Assembly (NCBI GenBank): GCA_965371445.1
Contig: CBDUYN010000007.1
Location: forward strand, 1-64,000
DNA: 64,000 nucleotides
Origin: DASWIG01 sp965371445
GTDB taxonomy: Bacteria; Acidobacteriota; Thermoanaerobaculia; Multivoradales; J023
Direction: 5' to 3'
Shown here: one piece after another, positions 46,244 through 54,329 of the stretch
Numbering within the stretch: the first letter of the stretch is position 1
Layout of the letters: every line of letters starts with the position of its first letter
Notes under the pieces: generated by a model
What the model was told of the DNA's origin: nothing
The model's database searches: none
The model's input: only the letters and a program-made list of their open reading frames with translations
Translations under genes and position numbers: made by a program

Positions 46244-46690
46244 TTGGACGAGCTGGACCTGCCCGTCGTGATGATCGATGGGACCTACATGGGGAAGCAT
46301 CTGCTGCTGGTGGCCATGGGGATCGATTCCGAGGGGCGGAAACACACGCTGGGCCTTGTCGAGGGGAGTGCAGAGAGCGCGTCAGTGGGTCGAGCTCTGT
46401 TGAGGAATCTCCTTGACCGCGGCTTGGCGCAGGAGCAACCTCGACTGTTCGTGATCGACGGTAGCCGAGGCATCGACAAGGCCATCCGGAGCGTCTTCGG
46501 GCATTTGGCTGTCATCCAGCGTTGCCAGTTCCACAAGCAGCGCAACGTGATGGAGCACCTACCGGAGTCCAAGCGAGAGTGGGTCAAGGCCGCCCTCCGA
46601 AAGGCCTGGAAAGAACCGAGCGCGTCCCGGGCAGCGCGCCAAATCGAGGGCCTCGCGACGCGCCTCGAAGAGTCAAAGCGATACACGCCC
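46244..46690 (+). pseudogene. truncated IS256-family (mutator type) transposase
   Basis: About 149 codons of the transposase core survive: LPVVMIDGTYMGKHLLLVAMGID (first catalytic Asp), GLVEGSAESASVGRALLRNL, LFVIDGSRGIDKAIRSVFG (second Asp) and QRCQFHKQRNV. The N-terminal portion of about 190 residues and the C-terminus with the catalytic Glu are missing. After about 46690 the frame runs into unrelated DNA. It cannot encode an active enzyme. Confidence 0.85.
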
Positions 46691-46794
46691 TTCGGGACGA
46701 GGCCGCAACCCCGCAGCCGGTTGATCGTGCGCTGGAGGATCGCGACGTCCCGCAGGACGTCCTCGCCGTCGCCACGGCGTGAGACCACCTTCAT
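46684..46794 (-). pseudogene. 5' fragment of a small conserved gene
   Basis: From an ATG at 46794 the minus strand reads MKVVSRRGDGEDVLRDVAIL and later GLVPKGVYRF, then meets the transposase remnant. It resembles the N-terminus of a small hypothetical protein that continues with a FEEA-type motif; the 3' part has been replaced. It marks a recombination junction. Confidence 0.4.
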
Positions 46795-46834
46795 GGGCAA
46801 GCTGTCCTTCGAGTTACGGTGGTTGCGGCATGGT

Positions 46835-46894
46835 GGGTCCATCCTAGCTGATGGCCGGCCGCCAGTCCACCGACCACCCACCTTTGATGGACCC
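46835..46894. promoter_or_regulatory. candidate operator and promoter of the TRAP operon
   Basis: A perfect 9-bp inverted repeat GGGTCCATC (46835-46843) / GATGGACCC (46886-46894) lies just before TACAAT (46897-46902). That hexamer is 7 nt before the dctQ ATG. A regulator bound here would overlap the polymerase site. No regulator gene is adjacent. Confidence 0.35.
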
Positions 46895-46909
46895 TGTACA
46901 ATCCGCCCC

Positions 46910-47386
46910 ATGAGGACGCTTTCCGACTCCCTCGCCCGGTTCCTGGGCATGGCCCTCGCCGCGCTGCTGGCCGTCCTCGTCGCCCTCGCCGCTTTCGATA
47001 CGCTGGCCTGGACGTTTTTTGAGCTCTCCTACGCCCAGACGTCCGAGGTCTCGGCGATCCTCCTGACCTGGTTCGGCTTCCTCGGTGCCGCCTACGGTGT
47101 AAAACACGGGCTCCACTTGCGCCTGGAGCTCCTGGCACGGCGCCTGTCTCCCCGTCTTCGCACCTTGGTCGGGCGCTTCGCCGCCGGTTGCGTCGTCCTC
47201 TTCGGCGGCCTGATCGCCGGGTACGGCTTCGAGCTCACCCTGACGGTCAAGAACACCCTCCCGGGGATCGGCCTCGGCGCGTGGGTCCAGTACGTCCCGG
47301 CTGCGCTCGGCGGCGTCTTGATCGCGCTCTTTGCCCTGGAGCAGATGCTCACCGGAGAGCGCGAGGCGCAAGGGGAGGGCTCTTGA
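46910..47386 (+). CDS. dctQ: TRAP transporter small membrane subunit (DctQ-like)
   Basis: The 158-residue protein has four membrane helices (about 13-33, 48-68, 88-108 and 130-150) and the family pattern SEVSAILLTWFGFLGAAYGVKHGLHLRLELL. The start ATG lies 7 nt after TACAAT. A longer in-frame frame through the transposase remnant is spurious. Its stop overlaps the dctM start. It couples the large subunit to the binding protein in sodium-driven uptake of carboxylates or similar acids. Confidence 0.9.
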   Translation: MRTLSDSLARFLGMALAALLAVLVALAAFDTLAWTFFELSYAQTSEVSAILLTWFGFLGAAYGVKHGLHLRLELLARRLSPRLRTLVGRFAAGCVVLFGGLIAGYGFELTLTVKNTLPGIGLGAWVQYVPAALGGVLIALFALEQMLTGEREAQGEGS

Positions 47387-48687
47387 GCGGCGAAGCGCTC
47401 CTCGTCCTCGTCTTCGGCCTCTTCGGCGTGCTGCTGGTGCTGCGGGTACCGGTGGCTTTTTGCCTGGGCCTCTCCGCTTTTGCCTACTTCTTCGCGGCCG
47501 ACGTGCCGCCGCTCGTCGTGGCCCAGAAGGTGTCGATCCAGATGTCGTCGACGACGCTTCTGGCGATTCCCTTCTTCATCCTCTGCGGCGAGATCATGTC
47601 GAGCGGCGACATGGGGAAGCGCCTGATCGACCTGGCCTCGGTCTGCGTCGGATTCATCCGCGGGGGCCTCGCCATGGTCAACGTGGTGGCGTCGATGTTT
47701 TTCGGCGGCATCTCGGGGTCCTCCGTCGCCGACACCTCGTCGCTCGGTGCCCTCCTGATTCCGATGATGACAAAGAAGGGCTACCACAAGGATTTCTCCG
47801 TCGCCGTCACGGTGACGTCCTCGACCCAGGGGATCATCATCCCGCCGTCGCACAACGCGATCCTCTATTCGCTGGCGGCGGGCGGCACGGTGTCGATCCA
47901 GGCGCTCTTTCTGGGGGGCTACCTCCCGGGTCTCTTGATCGGCGTCGTGCTGATGGCGCTTTGCTACCTGACGGCACGGCGGCGCGGCTACCCGGCGGAG
48001 GAGAGGGTCGCGCCGCGCGAGGCGGCGAGGATCGCCGTCGGTGCCTTGCCGGCGCTTGCGACGCCGCTCATCATCATCGTGCCGATCATCCTCGGCAAGG
48101 TGCCGGCGCACCAGGCAGCGGTGGTGGCGGTGGTGTGGTCGGCGCTGGTCTCGACCTTCCTCTACCGGACGCTTTCCTGGCGCGCCTACGGTGCGGTGCT
48201 TTTAAAGACCACCCGGACGTCGGGCATGGTGCTGATCCTGATCGGCACGGCCGCGGCCTTCGGCGAGGTCATGACCTACCTCCACGTACCGGCGCTCCTG
48301 ACGGCAAAGCTCGTGGCGCTGAGCGACAGCCGCATCGTCCTTCTGCTCTTGATCAACCTCTTGCTCCTCGTCCTCGGCACGTTCATGGACATGGCGCCGC
48401 TCATCGTCATCACGACGCCGATCCTGCTTCCCGTCGCCGAGTCGCTGGGCGTCGACCCGGTGCACTTCGGGATCGTGCTGCTGCTCAACCTGGCAATCGG
48501 GCTCTGTACGCCGCCGGTAGGGTCGACGCTCTTCGTCGGCTGTGCGGTGGGCGGGATTTCGATGGAGGAGGCTTTCGCCGGGCTCCTGCCGTTCTACGTG
48601 GCGATGGTGGTGATCCTGCTGCTGGTGACCTTCGTGCCGGGACTGACGTTGGCGCTGCCCGACTGGGTGGCCGGGTTGCAGAAGTAG
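47383..48687 (+). CDS. dctM: TRAP transporter large permease subunit (DctM-like)
   Basis: The 434-residue, 12-helix permease has the conserved AIPFFILCGEIMSSGDM, FFGGISGSSVADTSSLG and IIPPSHNAILYS motifs and the GLCTPPVGSTLFVG block. The start is TTG at 47383 with AGGGGAGGG immediately upstream, overlapping the dctQ stop (TTGA). It is the ion-coupled translocation channel. It is followed, after a 134-bp gap, by the binding protein. Confidence 0.92.
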   Translation: MSGEALLVLVFGLFGVLLVLRVPVAFCLGLSAFAYFFAADVPPLVVAQKVSIQMSSTTLLAIPFFILCGEIMSSGDMGKRLIDLASVCVGFIRGGLAMVNVVASMFFGGISGSSVADTSSLGALLIPMMTKKGYHKDFSVAVTVTSSTQGIIIPPSHNAILYSLAAGGTVSIQALFLGGYLPGLLIGVVLMALCYLTARRRGYPAEERVAPREAARIAVGALPALATPLIIIVPIILGKVPAHQAAVVAVVWSALVSTFLYRTLSWRAYGAVLLKTTRTSGMVLILIGTAAAFGEVMTYLHVPALLTAKLVALSDSRIVLLLLINLLLLVLGTFMDMAPLIVITTPILLPVAESLGVDPVHFGIVLLLNLAIGLCTPPVGSTLFVGCAVGGISMEEAFAGLLPFYVAMVVILLLVTFVPGLTLALPDWVAGLQK

Positions 48688-48821
48688 CCCGGCCACCCAA
48701 CCCGATACGGCCTTAGCCGTTGTTGTTGTCGATCCAGGGAATCCCCCCGGCCATCACATGGCTTTGGATCTTCATCTCGGCCTCCTTGTGTAGGTGTACG
48801 ACTAAAGGGATATACGCTAGG

Positions 48822-49844
48822 ATGGCGCCGATGGTTTTGCAACGCTTGCTCCTCGCCGCTTTTCGCCTGAGCCTCGTAGCGCTCCTTCTCCTCGCCGCCG
48901 GCTGCGGGGACGGCGCCGACGACACCAGGCTGCGGCTCATTATCGCCAACGTCCACGTCGAGGGCTATCCCACGGCCCGGGGGCTGCGCTTTTTCGAGCA
49001 GGCGGTGCGCGCCGATCCCGTGCTCTCCGCGCGCTTCGAGACGGACCTGCAACTCGCCGGGGTCCTGGGCAATGAGAAGGAGGTCCTGGAGAAGCTCGGC
49101 TTCGGCGCCATCCGGATGGCCACGACGTCGGTGGCGCCGCTGGCGGAATTCTCGGAGAAGATCGGGGTGCTGACGCTTCCCTACCTCTTCCGCGACGCCG
49201 AGCACATGTGGAAGGTTCTCGACGGTGAAATCGGCGAGGAGCTCCTCGGCTCGCTCGCCCCGAGCGGTTTTGTGGGGCTCGTCTTCTACGACGCCGGGGC
49301 GCGGTCGTTTTACAACCGGGAGCGCCCGGTTCGCACGCTCGCCGACCTTCAAGGTTTGAAGATCCGCGTCCAGAAGTCGGAGATCATGCGCGAGATGGTC
49401 TCGGCGCTCGGCGCCACGCCGGTCGCCATCGGTTTCAAGGAGGTCTACACCAACCTCCATACGGGCGCCATCGACGGGGCCGAGAACAACGTCCCAAGCT
49501 ATCGTTCGGAGCGTCACTTCGAGGTCGCGACCTACTATTCCTACGACCGCCACTCGATGATCCCGGATCTCTTGATGATCCACAAAGCCACCTGGGACGC
49601 CCTCTCGGCCGCCGAGCAGGAGGCGCTTCGGGAAGCGGCTCTCGCCTCGGCCGAGGCGCAACGCGGCTTCTGGCGCGAGTACGTCGACGAGGCCCTCCAG
49701 GCCGTCCAAGAAGCGGGCTGCGAGGTCAACGAGATCGAAGACGTCGAGGCGTTCCAGGCCGCGGTCGCGCCGCTCTACGAGAAATACGGCGAACGCTGGG
49801 GCGGGCTCGTCGAACGTATCCGCGCCGTCGCTCCCGTCCCCTGA
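48822..49844 (+). CDS. dctP: TRAP transporter substrate-binding lipoprotein (DctP-like)
   Basis: The 340-residue protein has a signal peptide with lipobox LAAGC (Cys near 27), so it is a lipoprotein rather than the usual free periplasmic DctP. Family motifs are GLKIRVQKSEIMREMVSALGATPV, including the ligand-binding Arg, and EVYTNLHTGAIDGAENN. The ATG at 48831 (AGGA 9 nt upstream) is an equally good start. The order Q-M-P differs from the commoner P-Q-M. Substrate is not inferable. Confidence 0.9.
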   Translation: MAPMVLQRLLLAAFRLSLVALLLLAAGCGDGADDTRLRLIIANVHVEGYPTARGLRFFEQAVRADPVLSARFETDLQLAGVLGNEKEVLEKLGFGAIRMATTSVAPLAEFSEKIGVLTLPYLFRDAEHMWKVLDGEIGEELLGSLAPSGFVGLVFYDAGARSFYNRERPVRTLADLQGLKIRVQKSEIMREMVSALGATPVAIGFKEVYTNLHTGAIDGAENNVPSYRSERHFEVATYYSYDRHSMIPDLLMIHKATWDALSAAEQEALREAALASAEAQRGFWREYVDEALQAVQEAGCEVNEIEDVEAFQAAVAPLYEKYGERWGGLVERIRAVAPVP

Positions 49845-49860
49845 CGCTGGTAGGGGGAGG

Positions 49861-49900
49861 TTGACATGTGGCGAACATGCAGCTATGCTCCTCACATGTC
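49861..49900 (+). promoter_or_regulatory. promoter-operator of the toxin-antitoxin pair
   Basis: TTGACA (49861-49866), a 17-nt spacer, TATGCT (49884-49889), then 6 nt to the antitoxin ATG, so the mRNA is probably leaderless. A perfect 8-bp inverted repeat GACATGTG (49863-49870) / CACATGTC (49893-49900) brackets the -10 element. That is the arrangement expected for autorepression by the antitoxin-toxin complex. Confidence 0.65.
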
Positions 49901-50126
49901 GAAGATGATCCAGATCCGCAACGTCCCCGACGACCTCCACCGGAAGCTCAAGGCCCGGGCGGCGTTGGAGGGAATGACGCTGTCCGACTACCTGCTGTCC
50001 GAGATCGGGCGCAGCGCCGAGCGTCCGACGCTGCGGGAAATCCGCGAGCGGTTGCACCAGCGCGCTCCGGTCGAGCCGCGCCTGCCGCCGGCGGACGCCG
50101 TCCGCGCCGAGCGCGACGGACGATGA
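49896..50126 (+). CDS. FitA/VapB-like ribbon-helix-helix antitoxin
   Basis: The 76-residue protein has an N-terminal RHH segment, IQIRNVPDDLHRKLKARAALEGMTLSDYLL, of the FitA type. The C-terminal tail (PTLREIRERLHQRAPVE) would wrap the toxin. The ATG at 49896 fits the promoter and the repeat; the ATG at 49866 would lie inside the promoter. It overlaps the toxin start as ATGA. It should neutralise the PIN toxin and repress its own promoter. Confidence 0.9.
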   Translation: MSKMIQIRNVPDDLHRKLKARAALEGMTLSDYLLSEIGRSAERPTLREIRERLHQRAPVEPRLPPADAVRAERDGR

Positions 50127-50515
50127 TCGTCATCGACGCTTCGGCGATGATCGAGGTGCTCTTGGTGACGCCGGCCGCCATCAGGATCGAAGAACGCATC
50201 TTCTCCCCCGCGGAGACGCTCCATGCGCCTCACCTCCTCGACCTGGAGGTCGCCCAGGTTCTACGGCGCTATTGCGCCTCGGGCGACATGAGCGCCGAAA
50301 GAGCCCAGGAGGCGCTTTCCGATCTCGCGATCCTCGGTGTGGTGCGTTATCCGCACGACGTGTTCTTACCCCGGGTGTGGGAATTGCGTCAAAACGTCAC
50401 CGCTTACGACGCGGCTTACGTCGCTCTGGCTGAGGAGCTTTCGGCTCCTCTCCTGACCCGGGACGGCCGTTTGGCTTCGGCTCCCGGACACCATGCGGTC
50501 GTAGAGGTTTTCTGA
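50123..50515 (+). CDS. PIN-domain toxin (VapC/FitB type)
   Basis: A 130-residue PIN-fold ribonuclease. Conserved acidic residues are visible in MIVIDASAMIE (Asp5), LLDLEVAQVLRR (Glu near 43), VTAYDAAYVALAE (Asp near 96) and LLTRDGRL (Asp near 114). It is translationally coupled to the antitoxin. The family cleaves tRNA or rRNA when unopposed. All catalytic positions appear intact. Confidence 0.92.
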   Translation: MIVIDASAMIEVLLVTPAAIRIEERIFSPAETLHAPHLLDLEVAQVLRRYCASGDMSAERAQEALSDLAILGVVRYPHDVFLPRVWELRQNVTAYDAAYVALAEELSAPLLTRDGRLASAPGHHAVVEVF

Positions 50516-50672
50516 AGCTGCCGGGCACCTCGGCGCCGCTGCGGCCCCTACCCGGGCCGCGGCAGCTCGCCCGAAACGCGGCAAAGCTGGCATGTTGACC
50601 CTCTTTTGCCGACAGGTCTTGCCGTCCTCTTGCCGAGCGTCGGCAAAAGCTGCCGATGCCGCGGATGGTTAT

Positions 50673-52820
50673 CTACGAGCTCGGGGCGAAGGGCAGCAGC
50701 ACACGAAAGCCTTGATCCTGATCCCCGACCTCGGGGCTCCTGACGTACCGGTAAGCCGCACGCGCCCTGCGAGCAGGGTACCAGAAGCAGCCGCCGCGTA
50801 CCGTGCGGCCGCCAGAGTGTGCGGCAAGATCTGCCAGCTGGGCGGCTGGATCGACCGGAACCGGCCGGCCCTGGAGAGGCTTCTGGTACTTCTTGTCGTC
50901 CCGGACGCTCGCCGTCCACTCCCAGACGTTGCCGTGGACGTCGTGGAGGCCCCAGGGGTTTGCGGTCTTCCCGCCGACCCGATGGGTGCGGTAACCGGAG
51001 TTGTCGTCGTACCAGCCGATCTCGGCGAGCGCGTCGTCGCCGTCGCCGTTCCAGTACGCCATCTCGCTCCGGGCACGGCAGGCGTACTCCCATTCCTCCT
51101 CAGTGGGCAGACGGGCGCCCTTGAACCCGAGCTCCGACAACCAGCCGCAAAACGACGTGGCTTCTCGCCAGGTCACGTTGATCCTCGGGTGGCTCGCCAA
51201 CTGGTCCTCCGGGACACCCTCCCATCCCTCTACCGGTTTTTTGAGATCGAAGGCGGCGTACTGGGCGTTCGTCACCGGCACGGAAGCCAGCCAGAAGGGC
51301 CGGACGATCTCGACCTGGTGTCGTGGCGCGTCGTCGTCGTTGCGCTCCTTCTCGGTCTCCAGGCTCCCGATCCAGCCGATTCCTGCCGGGATCTCGCACC
51401 ACAGGGGCTTCAGCTCTCCGCGGGGCGTGAGAAACGAGGAGAAGAGCTCGTCGTTGGAAACCTGCGGCACCGCTCGGCGTTTGGCCTCACGCCGTGGTCG
51501 CTCCGGGGGGCGTGGCTCTTCGACGGCCGTCGCCGCCTCGACAGCGGTTACGAAAGCACCGGCCGATGGAAAGCGTTGCTCCGGATCCGCAGCCGTCGCA
51601 CGGGTCAGCACCCGCGCGAGAGCCGGCGGACACTCGAGACTCGCGATCGCCGGGCCCGGATCGCGGTAGTATCCCCCCGGCAAAGATCCGCCGAGCAGGG
51701 CGAAGACCGCCATCGACGCTAGCGAATAGACGTCGGCCGCCGGTCCGGCGTCTTTCGGCGCCTCCAGGACCTCTGGCGCTGTGTAATTGAGCGTCCCCAG
51801 CATCGCCCGAGTTTGCGTGAACCCTGTCGAGTCCTCGGTGCGCACCAGGTCGAAGTCCGTCAGCTTCGGCCGCCCGTCCTCGTCGAGGAGGACGTTCGCC
51901 GGCTTGACGTCGCGGTGGATCACACCCCGCTGATGGGCAAACTCCAGGACCTCGCCCACCTGGCGCACGATCGCCAGCTTCTCGTCGTCGGTGAGCACGT
52001 TGGCGAGGACCACTTGGCCGAAGTCGCCGCCTGCCACAAGCTCCATGACGAAGAAGAGCCAGCCGTCGTCCTCGCGCTCTGCTTCGAGCACCCGGACGAT
52101 GTTGGGATGGGCAAGCTCCGCCATCTTGCGGGCGCCGCGGAAGAACCGCTCCCACCGGGTGCGGTCCTCGGAGTGCTGTCCATGGAGAACCTTGACCGCA
52201 ACCAGCCGTCGCAGCTGCCGGTCATACGCCTTCCAGACTACGGCGAAGCCGCCCTGGCCCAACAGCTCGACGAGCCGGAAGCGACCGTCGAGGAGGAACT
52301 CGCCGGGCCGCAGCTGGGGTCCCTTGCGCAGCAGGCGACGGGCGTCAAGGATTTCTCTGTCGAGAGTATGGGTGTCCGCGTCGGCGATGATCAGCTGCTC
52401 GCGTTGGGCGTAGAGGTCCTCGAGCTGGGTGGAGAGGCGTTCGGCCTCCTGGTCTCTGAAGGTAGGCTGAGGCGTCGGGGCGGGGGCCTCGGCGTGGGGC
52501 GGGGCGAGGTGGAAGTGGGCGTCGCCCTCGACGTGGACGTTGCCGTTGCCGTGGATGTTGGCATCGCCGGTCTGAAGGGTGCTCGTCGCAACGTCGCGGC
52601 CGACATCAACGTTGCGGCTTTTCGGGGGCTCAGGATCCTGAGATCGGCCGTGGACGGCGGCTTGGGGCCCGAGGCGGGCCTCGATCTCTTCAATCTCCTT
52701 CCGAAGTTGGAACTGCTGACCAGGATCCACCGCGATGGCCTCCTTCGTGCGGAGGAAGGCCAGTTTCTCCTCAAGAAGAGCTCGGAGGTCAGGGTCGCTC
52801 GAGGAAGCGTCGGACGGCAT
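50673..52820 (-). CDS. Ser/Thr kinase fused to an FGE/sulfatase-modifying-factor domain
   Basis: A 715-residue protein. Residues 11-50 (LRALLEEKLAFLRTKEAIAV, FQLRKEIEEIEARL) resemble an effector-associated adaptor of conflict proteins. A glycine/histidine-rich linker lies near 85-105 and a coiled coil near 120-165. The kinase spans about 181-440: GQGGFAVVWKAYD, Lys210, HRDVKPAN at 302-309, with DFD instead of DFG at 322-324. An FGE-like domain spans about 468-712 (PVTNAQYAAF, RLPTEEEWEYACRA, GNVWEWT, RGGCFWYPARRARAAYR, GFRVLL). TATACT lies 7 nt before the ATG. A degenerate second copy of its 5' end lies at 54054-54219. Confidence 0.88.
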   Translation of the reverse strand: MPSDASSSDPDLRALLEEKLAFLRTKEAIAVDPGQQFQLRKEIEEIEARLGPQAAVHGRSQDPEPPKSRNVDVGRDVATSTLQTGDANIHGNGNVHVEGDAHFHLAPPHAEAPAPTPQPTFRDQEAERLSTQLEDLYAQREQLIIADADTHTLDREILDARRLLRKGPQLRPGEFLLDGRFRLVELLGQGGFAVVWKAYDRQLRRLVAVKVLHGQHSEDRTRWERFFRGARKMAELAHPNIVRVLEAEREDDGWLFFVMELVAGGDFGQVVLANVLTDDEKLAIVRQVGEVLEFAHQRGVIHRDVKPANVLLDEDGRPKLTDFDLVRTEDSTGFTQTRAMLGTLNYTAPEVLEAPKDAGPAADVYSLASMAVFALLGGSLPGGYYRDPGPAIASLECPPALARVLTRATAADPEQRFPSAGAFVTAVEAATAVEEPRPPERPRREAKRRAVPQVSNDELFSSFLTPRGELKPLWCEIPAGIGWIGSLETEKERNDDDAPRHQVEIVRPFWLASVPVTNAQYAAFDLKKPVEGWEGVPEDQLASHPRINVTWREATSFCGWLSELGFKGARLPTEEEWEYACRARSEMAYWNGDGDDALAEIGWYDDNSGYRTHRVGGKTANPWGLHDVHGNVWEWTASVRDDKKYQKPLQGRPVPVDPAAQLADLAAHSGGRTVRGGCFWYPARRARAAYRYVRSPEVGDQDQGFRVLLPFAPSS

Positions 52821-52870
52821 GGGCCGGAGTATACCCGGAGTGTGGCTCGTGAGGATCGCTGTTCTGCCCT

Positions 52871-52922
52871 ACAGGCCGGATTTGGGCCGCCGTCACGGGT
52901 TTACAGACCGGATTTGGGCCGC
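52871..52922. repeat. 20-bp direct repeat, two copies
   Basis: ACAGGCCGGATTTGGGCCGC at 52871-52890 recurs with one mismatch at 52903-52922, 32 bp start to start. It lies just upstream of the kinase gene. It could be the end of a lost mobile element or a regulator site. Confidence 0.5.
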
Positions 52923-53290
52923 TCGTCGAGTAGATCCGACGCGCCTTCGGAGTCTCGTAGACCGCCTCGCGGATCACTTCCTCGGCAAGGATCGCCGCCA
53001 GGCCGCCGGGGCCGCGCTGACCGAGCCGAAACATCGAATGTACGAGGCGTCACGGATACCGAACCCGCCGACCTGGGGCAAGATTGCCGACTTTGTGGTG
53101 AAACTACCCCAGCCATCGCCTCGGCCCCGCCCCCTTCTACCAGGCTCGGGCCAGTCGTCATCCTGAAAACGCCCGAGAACCCAGGAAGAGGACCTGGCAC
53201 AGGTCTTGCTTGAATAGTCCGGTGATTGGCGAAGGGACAAGAAGGACCTTCCAAGCGCTACGACAACCGTCGGCGACGCCGACAGATACT
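52923..53290. other. non-coding stretch, probable gene debris
   Basis: About 370 bp with no credible intact gene. A minus-strand scrap reads ILAEEVIREAVYETPKARR before a run of unlikely sequence, which may be the tail of a lost small gene. No promoter or RNA gene was recognised. Confidence 0.3.
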
Positions 53291-53426
53291 GAAAGGAGGT
53301 AATCGACTCAAGCAACAACGGCCGAATGGCCTGCACGCCCTACCACCAAGGAAAGGAGATGATTGACTCAAGCAACAATGGCAGATGGCCTGCACGACCA
53401 ACCACGAACGAAAGGAGAGGATGACA
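53291..53426 (+). repeat. about 60-bp tandem repeats carrying a Shine-Dalgarno-like core
   Basis: Units start with GAAAGGAG at 53291 (60 bp), 53351 (59 bp) and 53410 (partial). The first two share the GACTCAAGCAACAA and ATGGCCTGCACG segments with a few changes. The second unit contains an ATG opening a 21-codon frame (MIDSSNNGRWPARPTTNERR) ending at 53422, and the third precedes a 15-codon frame. The ATG adjoins the GGAG with almost no spacing. There is no spacer diversity as in CRISPR. Confidence 0.6.
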
Positions 53427-53532
53427 AAATGTTCGCCGTCATCCCGATCGGTTAGAGAGATGTCCTGATCCCGCCGCTTGAGCAGATCCAAAGGTTGGCA
53501 AACCACTGATCTTTCCGACCTGTTCCCCACCT

Positions 53533-53585
53533 GAGAAGCCCGCCTCGGATGCCACCACGGCCTCGGCAGCCAAGGCGGGCTTCTC
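53533..53585. terminator. terminator-like hairpin
   Basis: A perfect 13-bp stem GAGAAGCCCGCCT (53533-53545) / AGGCGGGCTTCTC (53573-53585) has a 27-nt loop. It lacks a clear T-run, so it may act in either direction or be a remnant. Confidence 0.45.
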
Positions 53586-53588
53586 CGT

Positions 53589-54035
53589 TTGGCCCGACGG
53601 ATGCGGTGCCCAGCCGTAGTCTACGAGGTCGTGAACGGGAACCTCCAGCCCGGCCTCTTCAACGGCCAGGCGACCCAGGTTACGGCGAACACGTCGCTCG
53701 GCGAACTACGACACCTCCTTTCCGGATCACGACGACCCCGACCCCGACCTCGTCACGGCGCCGGTTCATGCCGACGGCTAGTTTGCCGTCGTCGTCCCGA
53801 TGGACACGCCGATCCAATGGGACCTCCTCGACGCCGCGGGTCAGGTCCTGGTCCGTGAGCGCTTCGGCACGGAGTTGCCTGCCGGTGAGCTACGCCAGTG
53901 CAACGGCTGCCACGCGCCCCACCACGGGACGACGGGTAATACCACCAACCAGGCCCTTATGAGCCCGACCAACCTGAGTGGGCAGAACGTCGACCAGAAC
54001 GACAACGGCGTCGTCGACCTGCTCGAGGACACCGG
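53589..54035 (+). pseudogene. frameshifted fragment of a CxxCH (cytochrome c-like) protein
   Basis: Three pieces can be chained. The first, VYEVVNGNLQPGLFNGQAT, then shifts frame near 53700 to NYDTSFPDHDDPDPDLV. After an in-frame TAG near 53780 it continues FAVVVPMDTPIQWDLLDAAG to ELPAGELRQCNGCHAPHHGT. CNGCH is a haem-binding motif. The piece ends at about 54035, where kinase-derived sequence begins. With a frameshift, a nonsense codon and lost ends, it cannot be functional. Confidence 0.65.
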
Positions 54036-54053
54036 TGGCTGCTCTAGCTGGGC

Positions 54054-54219
54054 CGAGAGGTCCTCGAGCTGGGTGGAGAGGCGTTCGGTCTCCTGGTCTC
54101 TGAAGGTGGGCTGAGGCGTCGGGGCGGGGCCTCGACGAGGGGCCGGAGGCGAGCCTCGATCTCTTCGATCTCCTTCCGGAGTTGGAACTGCTGACCAGGA
54201 TCCATCGCGATGGCCTCCC
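54054..54219 (-). pseudogene. degenerate partial duplicate of the kinase-FGE gene's 5' region
   Basis: The segment is nearly identical to two separated parts of the gene at 50673-52820. One is the stretch coding RDQEAERLSTQLEDL (about 52411-52490). The other is the stretch coding KEAIAVDPGQQFQLRKEIEE (about 52665-52745). The sequence between is deleted. It has the same orientation. It lies between the CxxCH fragment and the sigma54 promoter, so a second gene copy once stood here. Confidence 0.75.
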
Positions 54220-54329
54220 AGGTGAGGCTCCTGTCTTGGCCATGCCGATCCGGACGTCGGGCATAAGAACCCCGCCTGTGGTACTATTACCCCAGGCACG
54301 CTCCTGGCAGTGGTGGCCGACCTCGCCTC

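Noticed and set aside
46244..47386. single 380-codon protein from the transposase fragment into dctQ
   Set aside because: The two parts belong to unrelated families; dctQ has its own promoter hexamer and ATG at 46910.
53291..53426. CRISPR-like repeat array
   Set aside because: Repeats are about 60 bp, contiguous, only two to three copies, without spacers and without cas genes.
53258..53530. 90-codon minus-strand frame across the tandem repeats
   Set aside because: Cys/Arg/Ser-rich translation with no motif, and its repeats reflect the DNA repeats.
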